Positions 1 to 6,894 of a DNA stretch of 38,390 bases are shown here, piece by piece (the first letter of the stretch is position 1; every line of letters starts with the position of its first letter). The notes beneath the pieces were generated by a model, which searched no databases, was not told where the DNA came from, and saw only the letters and a list, made by a program, of their open reading frames with translations. Made by a program: the position numbers and the translations under genes. The DNA is from a virus: the IMG/VR virus record IMGVR_UViG_3300049027_000038, positions 1 to 38,390 of that record, one strand, 5' to 3'.

Positions 1-135
1 CGCGCCAACCTCGCAGACGCCTACCTCGCAGGCGCCAACCTCGCACGCGCCAACCTCGCAGACGCCAACCTCGCAGACGCCAACCTCGCAGGCGCCAACC
101 TCGCAGACGCCTACCTCGCAGACGCCAACCTCGCA
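1..135 (+). repeat. Nine tandem 15-bp units encoding pentapeptides
   Basis: Nine consecutive 15-base units of the form NNCGCCNACCTCGCA tile bases 1-135 exactly. They vary only at the first one or two bases (D/G/R codon) and at the codon that is AAC or TAC. A tenth unit begins at 136 and decays after six bases. Synonymous positions are almost invariant, so the array looks young or kept uniform by slippage and recombination. It continues off the left edge, so the total copy number is not known. Confidence 0.95.
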
Positions 136-552
136 GACGCCAGGAATGTTCCGGAAACCAATGGCTCGGAATCCGTCCAGAGCGCTACCCGCGAAGAATG
201 GCAGGCGCGGCGCGCCACCAATGCCCGCGAACGCGCACTGCGCTACCGGGAGCGCAACCCCGACGTGCCGGTAGTTGAGGCGCTGGACGCCAAGATCCTG
301 GAACGCGTGGAGGCCAATCCTGACGCGCTGAATATGGGCGCTTGGCATACCTGCGAAACGACGCATTGCCGCGCCGGCTGGGCCATTCACTTGGCCGGCG
401 AAGCTGGCTATGCGCTGGAGCGCAAGTACGGCGATTCCGCCCGCGCTGGGGCTGCGATCTATCGCGCCAGCGTCGGGCATGTGCCGCACTTCTACGCCAG
501 CAATGAGCGCGCACTGGAAGATATCCGCACCCGCGCTGCGGAGCAGGCATGA
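1..552 (+). CDS. Pentapeptide-repeat protein, 5'-truncated by window edge
   Basis: The open frame runs from base 1 without a stop, so the true start is upstream of the window. The first 45 codons read as nine A-(N/Y)-L-A-(D/G/R) pentapeptides, the A(D/N)LXX pattern that folds into a right-handed quadrilateral beta helix. After a short linker comes a separate domain with WHTCETTHCRAGWAIHL, a Cys/His-containing segment that I have seen attached to pentapeptide repeats in phage accessory proteins but whose function I do not know. A GTG at 265 could start a shorter product, but the repeats are in frame with no break. The stop overlaps the next ATG (ATGA), so it is the visible head of the early operon. 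Role unknown; a DNA-mimic or scaffold role is only a family-based guess. Confidence 0.8.
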   Translation, partial: RANLADAYLAGANLARANLADANLADANLAGANLADAYLADANLADARNVPETNGSESVQSATREEWQARRATNARERALRYRERNPDVPVVEALDAKILERVEANPDALNMGAWHTCETTHCRAGWAIHLAGEAGYALERKYGDSARAGAAIYRASVGHVPHFYASNERALEDIRTRAAEQA

Positions 553-719
553 CCACCGCCATCATCACCCTGCTCCTGCTCGCCCTGCTGTGGCGACTAG
601 CCCGCAGGCCCAAAGTCAATCGCTACCTGTCGCCCATCGGCAAGCTGCGCCGCTACGTGGCACGTCAGCGCATGGCCCGCGTGATGGGCTGGCGTGATGG
701 GTGGTCCTGGATTCGTTGA
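549..719 (+). CDS. Small membrane protein, 56 aa
   Basis: ATG at 549 overlaps the preceding stop as ATGA; the stop is TGA at 717-719. Residues 4-16 form a short hydrophobic helix (AIITLLLLALLWR), followed by a strongly basic tail with many Arg and Lys. This is the signature of a small inner-membrane protein with a positively charged cytoplasmic tail. No family recognised. The tight coupling to the gene upstream and the erf ribosome-binding site at its end argue that it is translated. It could instead be a peptide whose main role is translational coupling. Confidence 0.65.
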   Translation: MTTAIITLLLLALLWRLARRPKVNRYLSPIGKLRRYVARQRMARVMGWRDGWSWIR

Positions 720-730
720 AGGAGAAACGT

Positions 731-1462
731 ATGAATGCTGTTGCAAAGATCGAGTCTCAGGAGCCCACGTCGATTCTGGCTCTGATCCAGCGGGCCGCGC
801 AGGACCCGGCCTGCGATATCGACAAGATGGAGCGCCTTCTGCAGATGAAGGAGCGCATGGACGCCCGCAACGCGGAGACGGCGTTCAACCAGGCGCTGTC
901 GTCGGCACAGGCCGATATCGGGCGCATCGCGGCGGACGCCACCAACCCGCAGACCCGCAGCAAGTACGCCACCTACGCAAAGCTGGATTCCATCCTGCGG
1001 CCGGTCTACACCCGCCACGGCTTCGCCCTGTCGTTCGATGAAACGGACAGCCCCAAGCCCGACCATATCCGCGTGCTGTGCCACCTGACCCACAGCGCGG
1101 GCCACCGGCAGACCTTCCAGAAGGACATGCCGAACGACGGCAAAGGGGCCAAGGGCGGCGACGTGATGACCAAGACGCACGCGGCCGGTGCCGCCCTGTC
1201 CTACGGGATGCGCTACCTGCTGAAAGGCATCTTCAACGTGGCCATCGGCGAGGAAGATACCGACGGCAACGACCCGCGAGAACCAACGCTGAACGAGCGG
1301 CAGGTTGCAGACCTTGACTGCCTTCTGGATAGCACCGGGGCGAACAAGGCCCAGTTCCTCAAGTGGGCCAAGGTCACGCGGCTGGATGAGATCCCGGCCA
1401 AGAACTTCGACAGCGTGTGCCGCGAGGTGCAGGAACGCGCCCGCACGAGGGCTACCAAGTGA
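731..1462 (+). CDS. erf: Erf-family single-strand annealing protein
   Basis: 243 residues from the ATG at 731, preceded by GGAG about 7 bases upstream; an in-frame GTG at 701 lies inside the previous gene and is less likely. The core, roughly residues 55-185, has the ERF-family pattern (F..L...A...I...A.NPQTRSKYATYAKLDSILRPVYTRHGFALSF), ending in the conserved ALSYGMRYLLKGIFNVAIGEEDTDGN block. Erf proteins form rings that anneal complementary single strands and serve phage genome circularisation and recombination. The gene overlaps a YqaJ-type exonuclease (GTGA), its expected partner in a two-component annealing recombination system. The C-terminal 50 residues are a small charged domain of unknown role. 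Confidence 0.92.
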   Translation: MNAVAKIESQEPTSILALIQRAAQDPACDIDKMERLLQMKERMDARNAETAFNQALSSAQADIGRIAADATNPQTRSKYATYAKLDSILRPVYTRHGFALSFDETDSPKPDHIRVLCHLTHSAGHRQTFQKDMPNDGKGAKGGDVMTKTHAAGAALSYGMRYLLKGIFNVAIGEEDTDGNDPREPTLNERQVADLDCLLDSTGANKAQFLKWAKVTRLDEIPAKNFDSVCREVQERARTRATK

Positions 1463-2073
1463 TCCGGGAGATCATCTGCGACCAGGGGAGCCCGGAATGG
1501 TTCCTCGCCAGGGCCGGCATTCCGACCGCCAGCGAGTTCTCCACTGTGATGGCGAAGGGTAAGGACGGCGGGCGCTCCGTCACGCGGCGAAAGTACATGC
1601 TGCAGCTGTTGGGTGAGCGCCTGACTGGCGAAGTCGCCGAGAGCTATTCCAACGCCCACATGGAGCGCGGCAAGGTCATGGAGGCCGAGGCCCGCGACCT
1701 GTACCTGTTCCGCACCGATGCCGAACACCGGCTGGCCGGGACGTTCATCAACGACGAACTGGGAGCCGGGGCAAGCCCTGACATCGTTATCGGGCCTCGC
1801 GGTGGCGCTGAGATCAAGACCAAGCTGCCGCACCTACAGCTCGAACTGCTGCTTACTGGGGGACTCCCTGCCGAGCACAAGGCCCAGGTTCAGGGGCAGC
1901 TGCTCGTCACGGAATGGGACTGGATTGATTTCGTCAGCTACTGGCCTAAGTTGCCGCTGCATGTGGTGCGCGTCGAACGGGACGAGCCGTACCTGACCAC
2001 GCTGCGGCAAGCGCTTGCTGACTTCAACGGCGAGCTGGCGGCGCTGGCGCAGAAGTTTCAGGAGGCCGCGTGA
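1459..2073 (+). CDS. YqaJ/lambda-Exo-type recombination exonuclease
   Basis: 204 residues from GTG 1459, which overlaps the erf stop as GTGA; the longer frame from 1417 would sit inside erf. The N-terminus has the family motif QGSPEWFLARAGIPTASEF. Next come MERGKVMEAEARDLY (metal-binding Glu region), then GASPDIVIG with AEIKTK, which supplies the D...E-X-K catalytic triad of the PD-(D/E)XK fold, and HKAQVQGQLLVT with the conserved Gln. Family members degrade one strand of duplex DNA 5' to 3', making the single strand on which Erf acts. The position directly behind erf supports this pairing. No key residue appears missing. Confidence 0.93.
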   Translation: MIREIICDQGSPEWFLARAGIPTASEFSTVMAKGKDGGRSVTRRKYMLQLLGERLTGEVAESYSNAHMERGKVMEAEARDLYLFRTDAEHRLAGTFINDELGAGASPDIVIGPRGGAEIKTKLPHLQLELLLTGGLPAEHKAQVQGQLLVTEWDWIDFVSYWPKLPLHVVRVERDEPYLTTLRQALADFNGELAALAQKFQEAA

Positions 2074-2288
2074 TGCAGCGCCGCCACTACACCGACTCCG
2101 AAATCGCCTACATCGCAGCGCGATTCGCGGTAACGACCACGCATGTCATTGCGGGCGAGCTCCGCCGTACCGTCCACGGCATCCGCGCTGCGATCCACCG
2201 GCACAAGATCCGCCGCCGCGCAAAGGATAAGTCGGCGATCTACCGGACGTGGTCGCGCAGGAAGCGGGAGGAGCGCGCCAATGGCTGA
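2073..2288 (+). CDS. Small basic helix-turn-helix-like protein
   Basis: 71 residues from ATG 2073, which overlaps the exonuclease stop (TGATG); a GTG immediately before it (2070) is an alternative start. Residues 6-44 (YTDSEIAYIAARFAVTTTHVIAGELRRTV..IRAAIHRHKI) look like a trihelical SANT/HTH-type DNA-binding unit, and the remainder is Arg/Lys-rich. That composition suggests nucleic-acid binding, but I do not recognise a named family. The 3' end overlaps the following gene by eight bases. Confidence 0.7.
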   Translation: MQRRHYTDSEIAYIAARFAVTTTHVIAGELRRTVHGIRAAIHRHKIRRRAKDKSAIYRTWSRRKREERANG

Positions 2289-2754
2289 GCCGCAACGCTT
2301 CATCCTGCCGCGCCTCATGAGCCGTGAGGGCCGCGTCGCCAGCATCGCGAAATTCCTGCTGGCCCTGCCCATCGGCAAGAACTGGCAGATCGTGGTGACC
2401 GAGGCTCGCTCCACGCGCAGCGACGCCCAGAACCGCTATCTAAACGGCGTGGCCTACAAGCTGATCGGCGACGCCACCGGCTACGAGCGGGACGAGGTAT
2501 CCGAATACATGTGCGGCGCCTACTGGGGGTGGAGGGAACAGCGCGTTCCGAAGAAGCCCAGTAACCCGGATGGCATCGAAAGCGTACCGGTGCGCACCAC
2601 GACCACCGACGAGACCGGCCATCGCCGCGTGCTGTCCAAGATCGAGTTTGCGGATTACGTCGCTTTCGTGCAGCGGTTCGCGGCGAAAAAGGGCATCTAC
2701 ATCCCTGACCCGGACCCGGACTATGCCGAGCACCAAGAGCAGGTGGCGGCATGA
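2281..2754 (+). CDS. NinB/Orf-like recombination mediator (putative)
   Basis: 157 residues from ATG 2281; the open frame extends upstream only through the preceding gene. The central segment IVVTEARSTRSDAQNRYLNGVAYKLI resembles the RS-QN-LW signature of lambda NinB (Orf), which binds single-stranded DNA and helps load recombination proteins. It is followed by a charged tail with V..TTTTDETGHRRVLSKIEFADYVAFVQRFAA. Location next to erf and exo is what would be expected for a recombination mediator. The match rests on one motif and length, so another DNA-metabolism role is possible. It overlaps the next gene by four bases. Confidence 0.6.
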   Translation: MAEPQRFILPRLMSREGRVASIAKFLLALPIGKNWQIVVTEARSTRSDAQNRYLNGVAYKLIGDATGYERDEVSEYMCGAYWGWREQRVPKKPSNPDGIESVPVRTTTTDETGHRRVLSKIEFADYVAFVQRFAAKKGIYIPDPDPDYAEHQEQVAA

Positions 2755-3047
2755 CCGACCTGCGCAAGTACGCCGCCGGCCAGCATTGCGTCCGCTGCGG
2801 CGCCTGCGATGGCACTGTCGTGCTGTGTCACTACTTCGGCGCCCGTCGCCACAACTACGGCGGCGGCATGGGTCGCAAGGGACACGACGCCGTTGCGGCC
2901 CATCTCTGCAGCGCCTGCCACTCCCACATGGACACCGCGAGCCGCGACAAGGAAGGCCGCTGGCTCCACAGCGAGGAATTCCTGCACCTGTGCGCGATGA
3001 CCTGGATGCGCATTGCGGATGACCTACTCACGAGGAATCACGAGTGA
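2751..3047 (+). CDS. YbcO-like (DUF1364) putative nuclease
   Basis: 98 residues starting MTDLRKYAAGQHC, very close to the start of Escherichia coli YbcO (MADLRK.A.GRECQ). Cysteines C13, C16, C19 and C27 with the following H28, then the CSACHSHMD block, make a likely zinc site around an HNH-like (treble-clef) core. DUF1364 proteins occur in lambdoid nin regions beside rap and ninG, and are predicted to be Holliday-junction or structure-specific nucleases. Here it follows the NinB-like gene (ATGA overlap), so a recombination role fits. Enzyme activity cannot be judged from sequence alone. Confidence 0.75.
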   Translation: MTDLRKYAAGQHCVRCGACDGTVVLCHYFGARRHNYGGGMGRKGHDAVAAHLCSACHSHMDTASRDKEGRWLHSEEFLHLCAMTWMRIADDLLTRNHE

Positions 3048-3517
3048 CGAAGTACGCCGAGAACACCAGCGTCCCAAGCGAGAAGTCACGCGGGGAAATC
3101 GAGCGCACGCTCACGCGCTACGGTGCCGATCAGTTCATGTACGGATGGAAGGATGCCGCCGCGGTAATCGCCTTCCGTGCGAAGGGTCGGCACATCCGCT
3201 TCTTCCTGCCGATGCCAGATCGCATGTCCCGCACGATTACCCATACGCCCGGACGCGGCATCGCGCGTGGTCCGGCTGAGCGCGAGGCTGCATATGAGCA
3301 AGCTGTCCGGCAACGCTGGCGGGCACTGGCCCTGTGCATCAAGGCGAAGCTGGAAGCCGTAGAAGCCGGGATTACCGACTTCGAGGACGAATTCATGGCG
3401 CAGATCATCCTGCCCAACGGCCAGTCGATGAGCGAGCACGCCAAGCCGCTGATTGCCCGCGCCTACGACACCGGGAAGATGCCACCCCTGCTGCCTCACC
3501 TTGGGAGCGACGAATGA
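3044..3517 (+). CDS. Conserved phage protein of unknown function, 157 aa
   Basis: GTG start at 3044 overlaps the previous stop (GTGA). The protein has an alpha/beta look: YGADQFMYGWKDAAAVIAFRAKGRHIRFFLPMPD, then a basic linker, a helix rich in Arg and Ala (YEQAVRQRWRALALCIKAKLEAVEAGI) and a C-terminal FMAQIILPNGQSM. I have the impression of similar proteins in other temperate phages next to recombination genes, but know no function. No signal peptide, membrane segment or cysteine cluster is visible. Confidence 0.75.
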   Translation: MTKYAENTSVPSEKSRGEIERTLTRYGADQFMYGWKDAAAVIAFRAKGRHIRFFLPMPDRMSRTITHTPGRGIARGPAEREAAYEQAVRQRWRALALCIKAKLEAVEAGITDFEDEFMAQIILPNGQSMSEHAKPLIARAYDTGKMPPLLPHLGSDE

Positions 3518-3864
3518 CCAAGATCACCAAACTCGGCGCCGGCCATTACCGGTATCGCAACGGCGAGCCTGCCACGGTGCTGACGGTGGAGAGGCCGAAT
3601 ACCCGCCAGTCCGTTGTCAGCATGACTCAGGACGGCACGCTGAACTTCCATAATCACGATGGCCGCGTCATCGGGCCGACGTGCGCGCATGCGGGCGACC
3701 TCCTCCCCATCCCGCGCAAGGTGTGGGTGAACATCTTCTGTGAACGCGGGACGTTCGGTGTGCAGCGGTCTGGTGGCTACGAAACCGAGGCTGCCGCCGA
3801 TATGAAGGCGCTACCAGGCCGCATCGCCTGCGTCGAAATCGAGTTGCCGGGTGAGGAGACGTGA
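3514..3864 (+). CDS. Hypothetical protein, 116 aa
   Basis: ATG at 3514 overlaps the previous stop as ATGA; the longer open frame begins inside the upstream gene and is rejected. The protein reads MTKITKLGAGHYRYRNGEP... and looks all-beta, with an aromatic N-terminal third, a His-containing FHNHDGRVIGPTCAH stretch and an acidic end. No known motif. It belongs to the run of small early accessory genes. Confidence 0.7.
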   Translation: MTKITKLGAGHYRYRNGEPATVLTVERPNTRQSVVSMTQDGTLNFHNHDGRVIGPTCAHAGDLLPIPRKVWVNIFCERGTFGVQRSGGYETEAAADMKALPGRIACVEIELPGEET

Positions 3865-4049
3865 GCACTACGGCCAGCAGCACCAGTGTTACGGCGTGCA
3901 AGCGCTGTGGACAACAGCCGCTGTGGGTCGGTTTCCGCAATCGCTACGAGTGCCCCAACCTAAGCGAGCACGACTACGAGGATTTGCTGAACCGGCTCCG
4001 TAACGACCGAGAGCGTGGCGCCAACGTCTGGAATCAGGAGAACGGCTAA
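3861..4049 (+). CDS. Small zinc-ribbon-like protein, 62 aa
   Basis: GTG at 3861 overlaps the previous stop (GTGA), and the stop TAA shares a base with the next ATG (TAATG). The fold is suggested by one CxxC (CKRCG) plus a later C (YECPN), half of a treble-clef zinc ribbon; the acidic helix LSEHDYEDLLNRLRNDRE follows. Proteins of this size in phage early operons are often nucleic-acid or protein binders. No function is assigned. Confidence 0.65.
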   Translation: MSTTASSTSVTACKRCGQQPLWVGFRNRYECPNLSEHDYEDLLNRLRNDRERGANVWNQENG

Positions 4050-4375
4050 TGACCACCCCAACCCCTGTGCCGCCTGCGCTGAGTGCGGAGCGGCTGACGC
4101 GAATGATTCAGTTCTACGTGGATGATAACGAACCGGATACGGTGCGGGCTCTACGCGAACTCCAGTCCCTGCGCGAGCGGGTGGAGGCATTTGCTAGCCG
4201 CACTGATGATATCTCCGGGAATAGTTATCTCAACTGGCGCCTGCAACTCGGCGAACTTGCCAAGGATATGCGCGCAGCCATCGCCAATGGCGCGAAGGAT
4301 CGAGACCCCGTTACCGCCTATTACGAGGACAGGGCTGCGAGCGGCAATTCACCTTTGGAGGCACGTAAGCCATGA
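4049..4375 (+). CDS. Hypothetical helical protein, 108 aa
   Basis: Starts at the TAATG junction. Predicted mostly helical: LSAERLTRMIQFYVDDN, TVRALRELQSLRERVEAF and WRLQLGELAKDMRAAIANG look amphipathic. The first ten codons (MTTPTPVPPA) resemble those of the next gene (MTTPNDQQ), and the start regions share the bases ATGACCACCCC. No family recognised. Confidence 0.65.
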   Translation: MTTPTPVPPALSAERLTRMIQFYVDDNEPDTVRALRELQSLRERVEAFASRTDDISGNSYLNWRLQLGELAKDMRAAIANGAKDRDPVTAYYEDRAASGNSPLEARKP

Positions 4376-4914
4376 CCACCCCCAACGACCAGCAGTGCCC
4401 GGAGTGTAAATCCGATGACGGATTGGTATTCAACGACGTAACCAATGGTTGGCTGGTTTGCGAAGCCTGCAAAGGCACCGGCCGCAAGTCCGTGGCGAGT
4501 GAGGCGGTGGAGCGGTGGAAGGACGATCTTGGTAATCGTTGTGTGCTGGAAGAAGATTACGACGCCAAGGTCGCCGAGTGCGCAGAACTCCGCGCCGATG
4601 CTGCCGACCTGATGGCGCGCAATGGTGAACTGACAGCCGAGTGCGCGGCCAAGGATGCGCGGGTGGCGGAGCTTACGAAAATGCATCGTGAGGTGTGTGA
4701 ATGCGTCACTGAGGCGGTTGCTAGAGGTTTCCGGCTGAGTAGCGAACTCGCCGCCACACAGCAGGCGCTGCGGAAGTATGGACGGCACGACGAAGAATGT
4801 CTGATCGGCGAGCGCAAGAACAGTTACGAGATATCGTTTCACGACTGCACCTGCGGCTTCATCGCCGCCCTCGTGCCGCCCGCTGATGGTGGGGAGGGGA
4901 CGCCCCGTGGCTGA
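4372..4914 (+). CDS. Zinc-binding coiled-coil protein, 180 aa
   Basis: ATGA overlap with the gene before. The N-terminus has a rubredoxin-like or DnaJ-like zinc pair, CPECKSDDG then CEACKGTG, suggesting one four-cysteine zinc site. Residues about 60-130 form a long heptad-like coiled coil rich in Ala, Glu and Leu (YDAKVAECAELRADAADLM, then ELTAECAAKDARVAELTKM). The last third has further cysteines and a His (RHDEECLIGERK, HDCTCGF). Layout of zinc knuckle plus coiled coil suggests an oligomeric adaptor; function unknown. Confidence 0.7.
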   Translation: MTTPNDQQCPECKSDDGLVFNDVTNGWLVCEACKGTGRKSVASEAVERWKDDLGNRCVLEEDYDAKVAECAELRADAADLMARNGELTAECAAKDARVAELTKMHREVCECVTEAVARGFRLSSELAATQQALRKYGRHDEECLIGERKNSYEISFHDCTCGFIAALVPPADGGEGTPRG

Positions 4915-5188
4915 TTCGCGTAATCATGTTCGTAAGGTAACTGGAGACCCGCGACCCCAGCTAAGGAGCGTGGACCTCGCCGAGATCCGCGCGCGATATG
5001 TCGGATCGAAGATGGCCGCGCAAGTGGCCGCCGACCTTGATGCGCTATGGCACGAGGTGGACCGGCTGCGGTTTGCGCTCGCCGGCTCCGAGGGCCGGGC
5101 GACTCGCATCTTCGAAGAGAAGGAAGCCGTCGAACGGCGCATGTACCTGGTGCTGTCGAAGGTGCCCGGCGCGGGGATGCCGGTATGA
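4907..5188 (+). CDS. Hypothetical helical protein, 93 aa
   Basis: GTG at 4907 is chosen because a strong GGGGAGGGG tract lies at 4891-4899, about 7 bases upstream. The alternative GTG at 4886 has no comparable site. The protein is charged and helical (IRARYVGSKMAAQVAADLDALWHEVDRLRFAL) and could form a coiled coil. The stop overlaps the methyltransferase-like gene's ATG. No family assigned. Confidence 0.65.
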   Translation: MADSRNHVRKVTGDPRPQLRSVDLAEIRARYVGSKMAAQVAADLDALWHEVDRLRFALAGSEGRATRIFEEKEAVERRMYLVLSKVPGAGMPV

Positions 5189-5799
5189 CACTGGCATCTG
5201 TCAAACCGCTGCGCGTGCTGATCGGCGGCGAGTACTCCGGCATTGGCCGGGACGCATTCATTGCCGCTGGGCATGAGGCCATGAGCGCCGATCTGCTGCC
5301 CACCGAAAGGCCCGGTCCGCACTACCAGGGAGACCTGTTCGACGTGATCGATTTCCCTTGGGACTTGGCCATCTTCCACCCCGAGTGCACGCACATGAGC
5401 GTGTCCGGCGCGCGCCACTTCGCGGCCAAGCGCATGGATGGCCGGCAGCAGGCCGCCGTCGCCTTCGTCATGCGACTGGTGCGGCGGTCAGAGCACATTC
5501 CGAGGGTGGCTATCGAAAACCCGGTCAGCATCCTGTCCAGCGTATGGCGCAAGCCTGATTGCATCGTCCAGCCATGGGAGCACGGCCATGGGGAAACCAA
5601 GGCGCTGTGTTGGTGGCTGAAGGGCTTGCCGCCGCTGAAGGCCACCAACGTGGTGGAGGGCCGCACGCCGCGAGTCCACCACATGAGTCCCGGCCCGGAC
5701 CGCTGGAAGGAGCGCAGCCGTAGCTACCCAGGCGTGATGGCCGCTGCGGCTCAGCAGTGGAGCAACGTCAATGCCAGTTGGAGAAAGACCCTTGGATAA
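5185..5799 (+). CDS. Cytosine-C5-methyltransferase-like phage protein
   Basis: 204 residues from ATG 5185 (overlapping the prior stop). It begins with a Rossmann strand and loop (RVLIGGEYSGIGRDAF), followed by AIFHPECTHMSVSG in the position of motif IV (usually PPC/PCQ, with the nucleophilic Cys) and AIENPVS in the position of the ENV motif VI. The later segment QPWEHGHGETKALCWWLKGLPPL recurs in phage members of this group. Those proteins are shorter than classical C5 methylases and lack a clear target-recognition domain. Here the residue before the Cys is Glu instead of Pro, so activity is uncertain. If active it could protect phage DNA from host restriction. Confidence 0.75.
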   Translation: MTLASVKPLRVLIGGEYSGIGRDAFIAAGHEAMSADLLPTERPGPHYQGDLFDVIDFPWDLAIFHPECTHMSVSGARHFAAKRMDGRQQAAVAFVMRLVRRSEHIPRVAIENPVSILSSVWRKPDCIVQPWEHGHGETKALCWWLKGLPPLKATNVVEGRTPRVHHMSPGPDRWKERSRSYPGVMAAAAQQWSNVNASWRKTLG

Positions 5800-5995
5800 G
5801 AATTCCGGTGCCGTGTCATCTGTTCAATCGGAGGACGCCGGAAAGCTCGATCCGGCACGGCTGCTATTGATCGCGGAGTGCGCGTCGCAGTTGGAGGTGG
5901 ACTGGGCCGCCGACGCCGACGACATGGCGGTTATCGAAGGCTTCGATCGCCTGAAAGAGTTGCTGCGACCCTGGAGGGCGACCCGTGGAAAATAG
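5771..5995 (+). CDS. Small acidic hypothetical protein, 74 aa
   Basis: ATG 5771 has GGAG ten bases upstream and overlaps the end of the methyltransferase-like gene by 29 bases. A TTG at 5792, with its own GGAG, would give a 67-residue form with a shorter overlap, and I cannot choose firmly. The body is an acidic helix pair (LLLIAECASQLEVDWAADADD, then FDRLKELLRPW). Codons for GAVSSVQS sit in a 25-bp sequence repeated in the gene at 6083. Confidence 0.6.
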   Translation: MPVGERPLDKNSGAVSSVQSEDAGKLDPARLLLIAECASQLEVDWAADADDMAVIEGFDRLKELLRPWRATRGK

Positions 5996-6086
5996 CGTGC
6001 CATATGACAGATGCGCGTGGCCGATTGTCGCCAACAGCGGCCTGATCCTTTACTGGCTGTGCTGGAAATGCGGGAGGCGACTGTGA
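5985..6086 (+). CDS. Very small Cys/Trp-rich protein, 33 aa
   Basis: GTG at 5985 overlaps the end of the upstream gene, and the stop TGA overlaps the next gene's GTG as GTGA. The peptide is MENSVPYDRCAWPIVANSGL followed by a Trp-rich hydrophobic stretch and WKCGRRL. The CxxxxC-like cysteine positions and hydrophobic centre could be a membrane-associated or zinc-binding mini-protein. The support is positional (perfect coupling on both sides), so treat it as probable, not certain. Confidence 0.5.
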   Translation: MENSVPYDRCAWPIVANSGLILYWLCWKCGRRL

Positions 6087-6658
6087 GCGGGGAACATGTC
6101 GTGTGCCGCCGCTGTGGCGTGGCGAACACCGATTTTGACAATGAATGCCGTGGTTGCCGAGCCCCCATGGGAACCTGCGGTGCCGCGTCATCTGTTCAAT
6201 CGTGGCCCTGCTGCATCTGCGGCACCGCCAATCCGATGGCGAGCGACCACTGCAAGCAGTGCGACCACAGCCGCTACAGGTTGGTTGATGGCTCGCTGCA
6301 CGAGCGGCACTGCCTGCTGTTCATCGGCTCGCCGTGCGACTGTGAGGTCGGGCCAACGACCGATGCCGTGCCGTATGTCACCGATCTTCCGGCACTGTCG
6401 CCCGAAAGAATCTCGACGGTGCTGGGCGCAATCGAGCGAATTGATCGTCAGTCTGGCATCGGCGAATACACGCGCGTGTGTAGGGCGGCATTGTTGGAGG
6501 TGCAGCGCCAGCAAGGCCAGCCTGGGCATTCCGCACTGGGTCTTGCGGCCAAGAGTCTGGCCGTGCTCGCGTTGCAGTCGGAGCGGTACGGGAACGACGA
6601 AGATTACCAGCTGGCCGTAGACGCCGTGCTGGCGCTGACTCGCGAGGTGGTCCTTTGA
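6083..6658 (+). CDS. Double zinc-ribbon protein, 191 aa
   Basis: The GTG at 6083 overlaps the previous stop; the open frame extends to 6011 but that region is the previous gene. The N-terminal 75 residues hold four CxxC knuckles: CRRCG, CRGC, CCICG and CKQC, the pattern of two tandem zinc ribbons. A mixed segment and a C-terminal helical domain follow (ISTVLGAIERIDR, LAAKSLAVLALQSE). Ends with TTGA coupling to the next gene. Role unknown; zinc ribbons of this kind usually bind nucleic acid or protein. It carries the second copy of a 25-bp direct repeat (6178-6202). Confidence 0.7.
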   Translation: MSGEHVVCRRCGVANTDFDNECRGCRAPMGTCGAASSVQSWPCCICGTANPMASDHCKQCDHSRYRLVDGSLHERHCLLFIGSPCDCEVGPTTDAVPYVTDLPALSPERISTVLGAIERIDRQSGIGEYTRVCRAALLEVQRQQGQPGHSALGLAAKSLAVLALQSERYGNDEDYQLAVDAVLALTREVVL

Positions 6659-6894
6659 GCCCCGCCACCCTCCTCCGCACCCTGAAAGCCCGCCGCTGCA
6701 CCGTCGAGGTAAAGCCCGGCGGCCACCTGTATGTCATCCGCCGCGATGGCCGCGTGCTGGAGTTCTGGCCGAAGACGGCGACGTGGAAGGAGCGGCGCAT
6801 GGCGACGACGCCGGCGAACCTGCAGCTCTCGGCGAAGAACAAGGGGAAGGGTGTGGAGTCGCTGCTGGAGGCGCTGCCCGAGGCATCGACATGA
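6655..6894 (+). CDS. Hypothetical basic protein, 79 aa
   Basis: Starts with TTG at 6655 overlapping the previous stop as TTGA. The first 45 residues (LLRTLKARRCTVEVKPGGHLYVIRRDGRVLEFWP) show a helix followed by strands with a G-G-H turn. This vaguely recalls the HicA/dsRBD fold, but the HicA signature is not complete and no antitoxin is adjacent. The C-terminus is a basic linker and a short helix. Function unassigned. Confidence 0.6.
   Translation: MSPATLLRTLKARRCTVEVKPGGHLYVIRRDGRVLEFWPKTATWKERRMATTPANLQLSAKNKGKGVESLLEALPEAST

Noticed and set aside
1-145. Tandem repeat considered as CRISPR array
   Set aside because: Units are contiguous 15-mers without spacers and are in frame as pentapeptides.
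6655-6894. Possible HicA-like toxin
   Set aside because: Only a loose G-G-H turn; no full HicA signature and no HicB-like neighbour.
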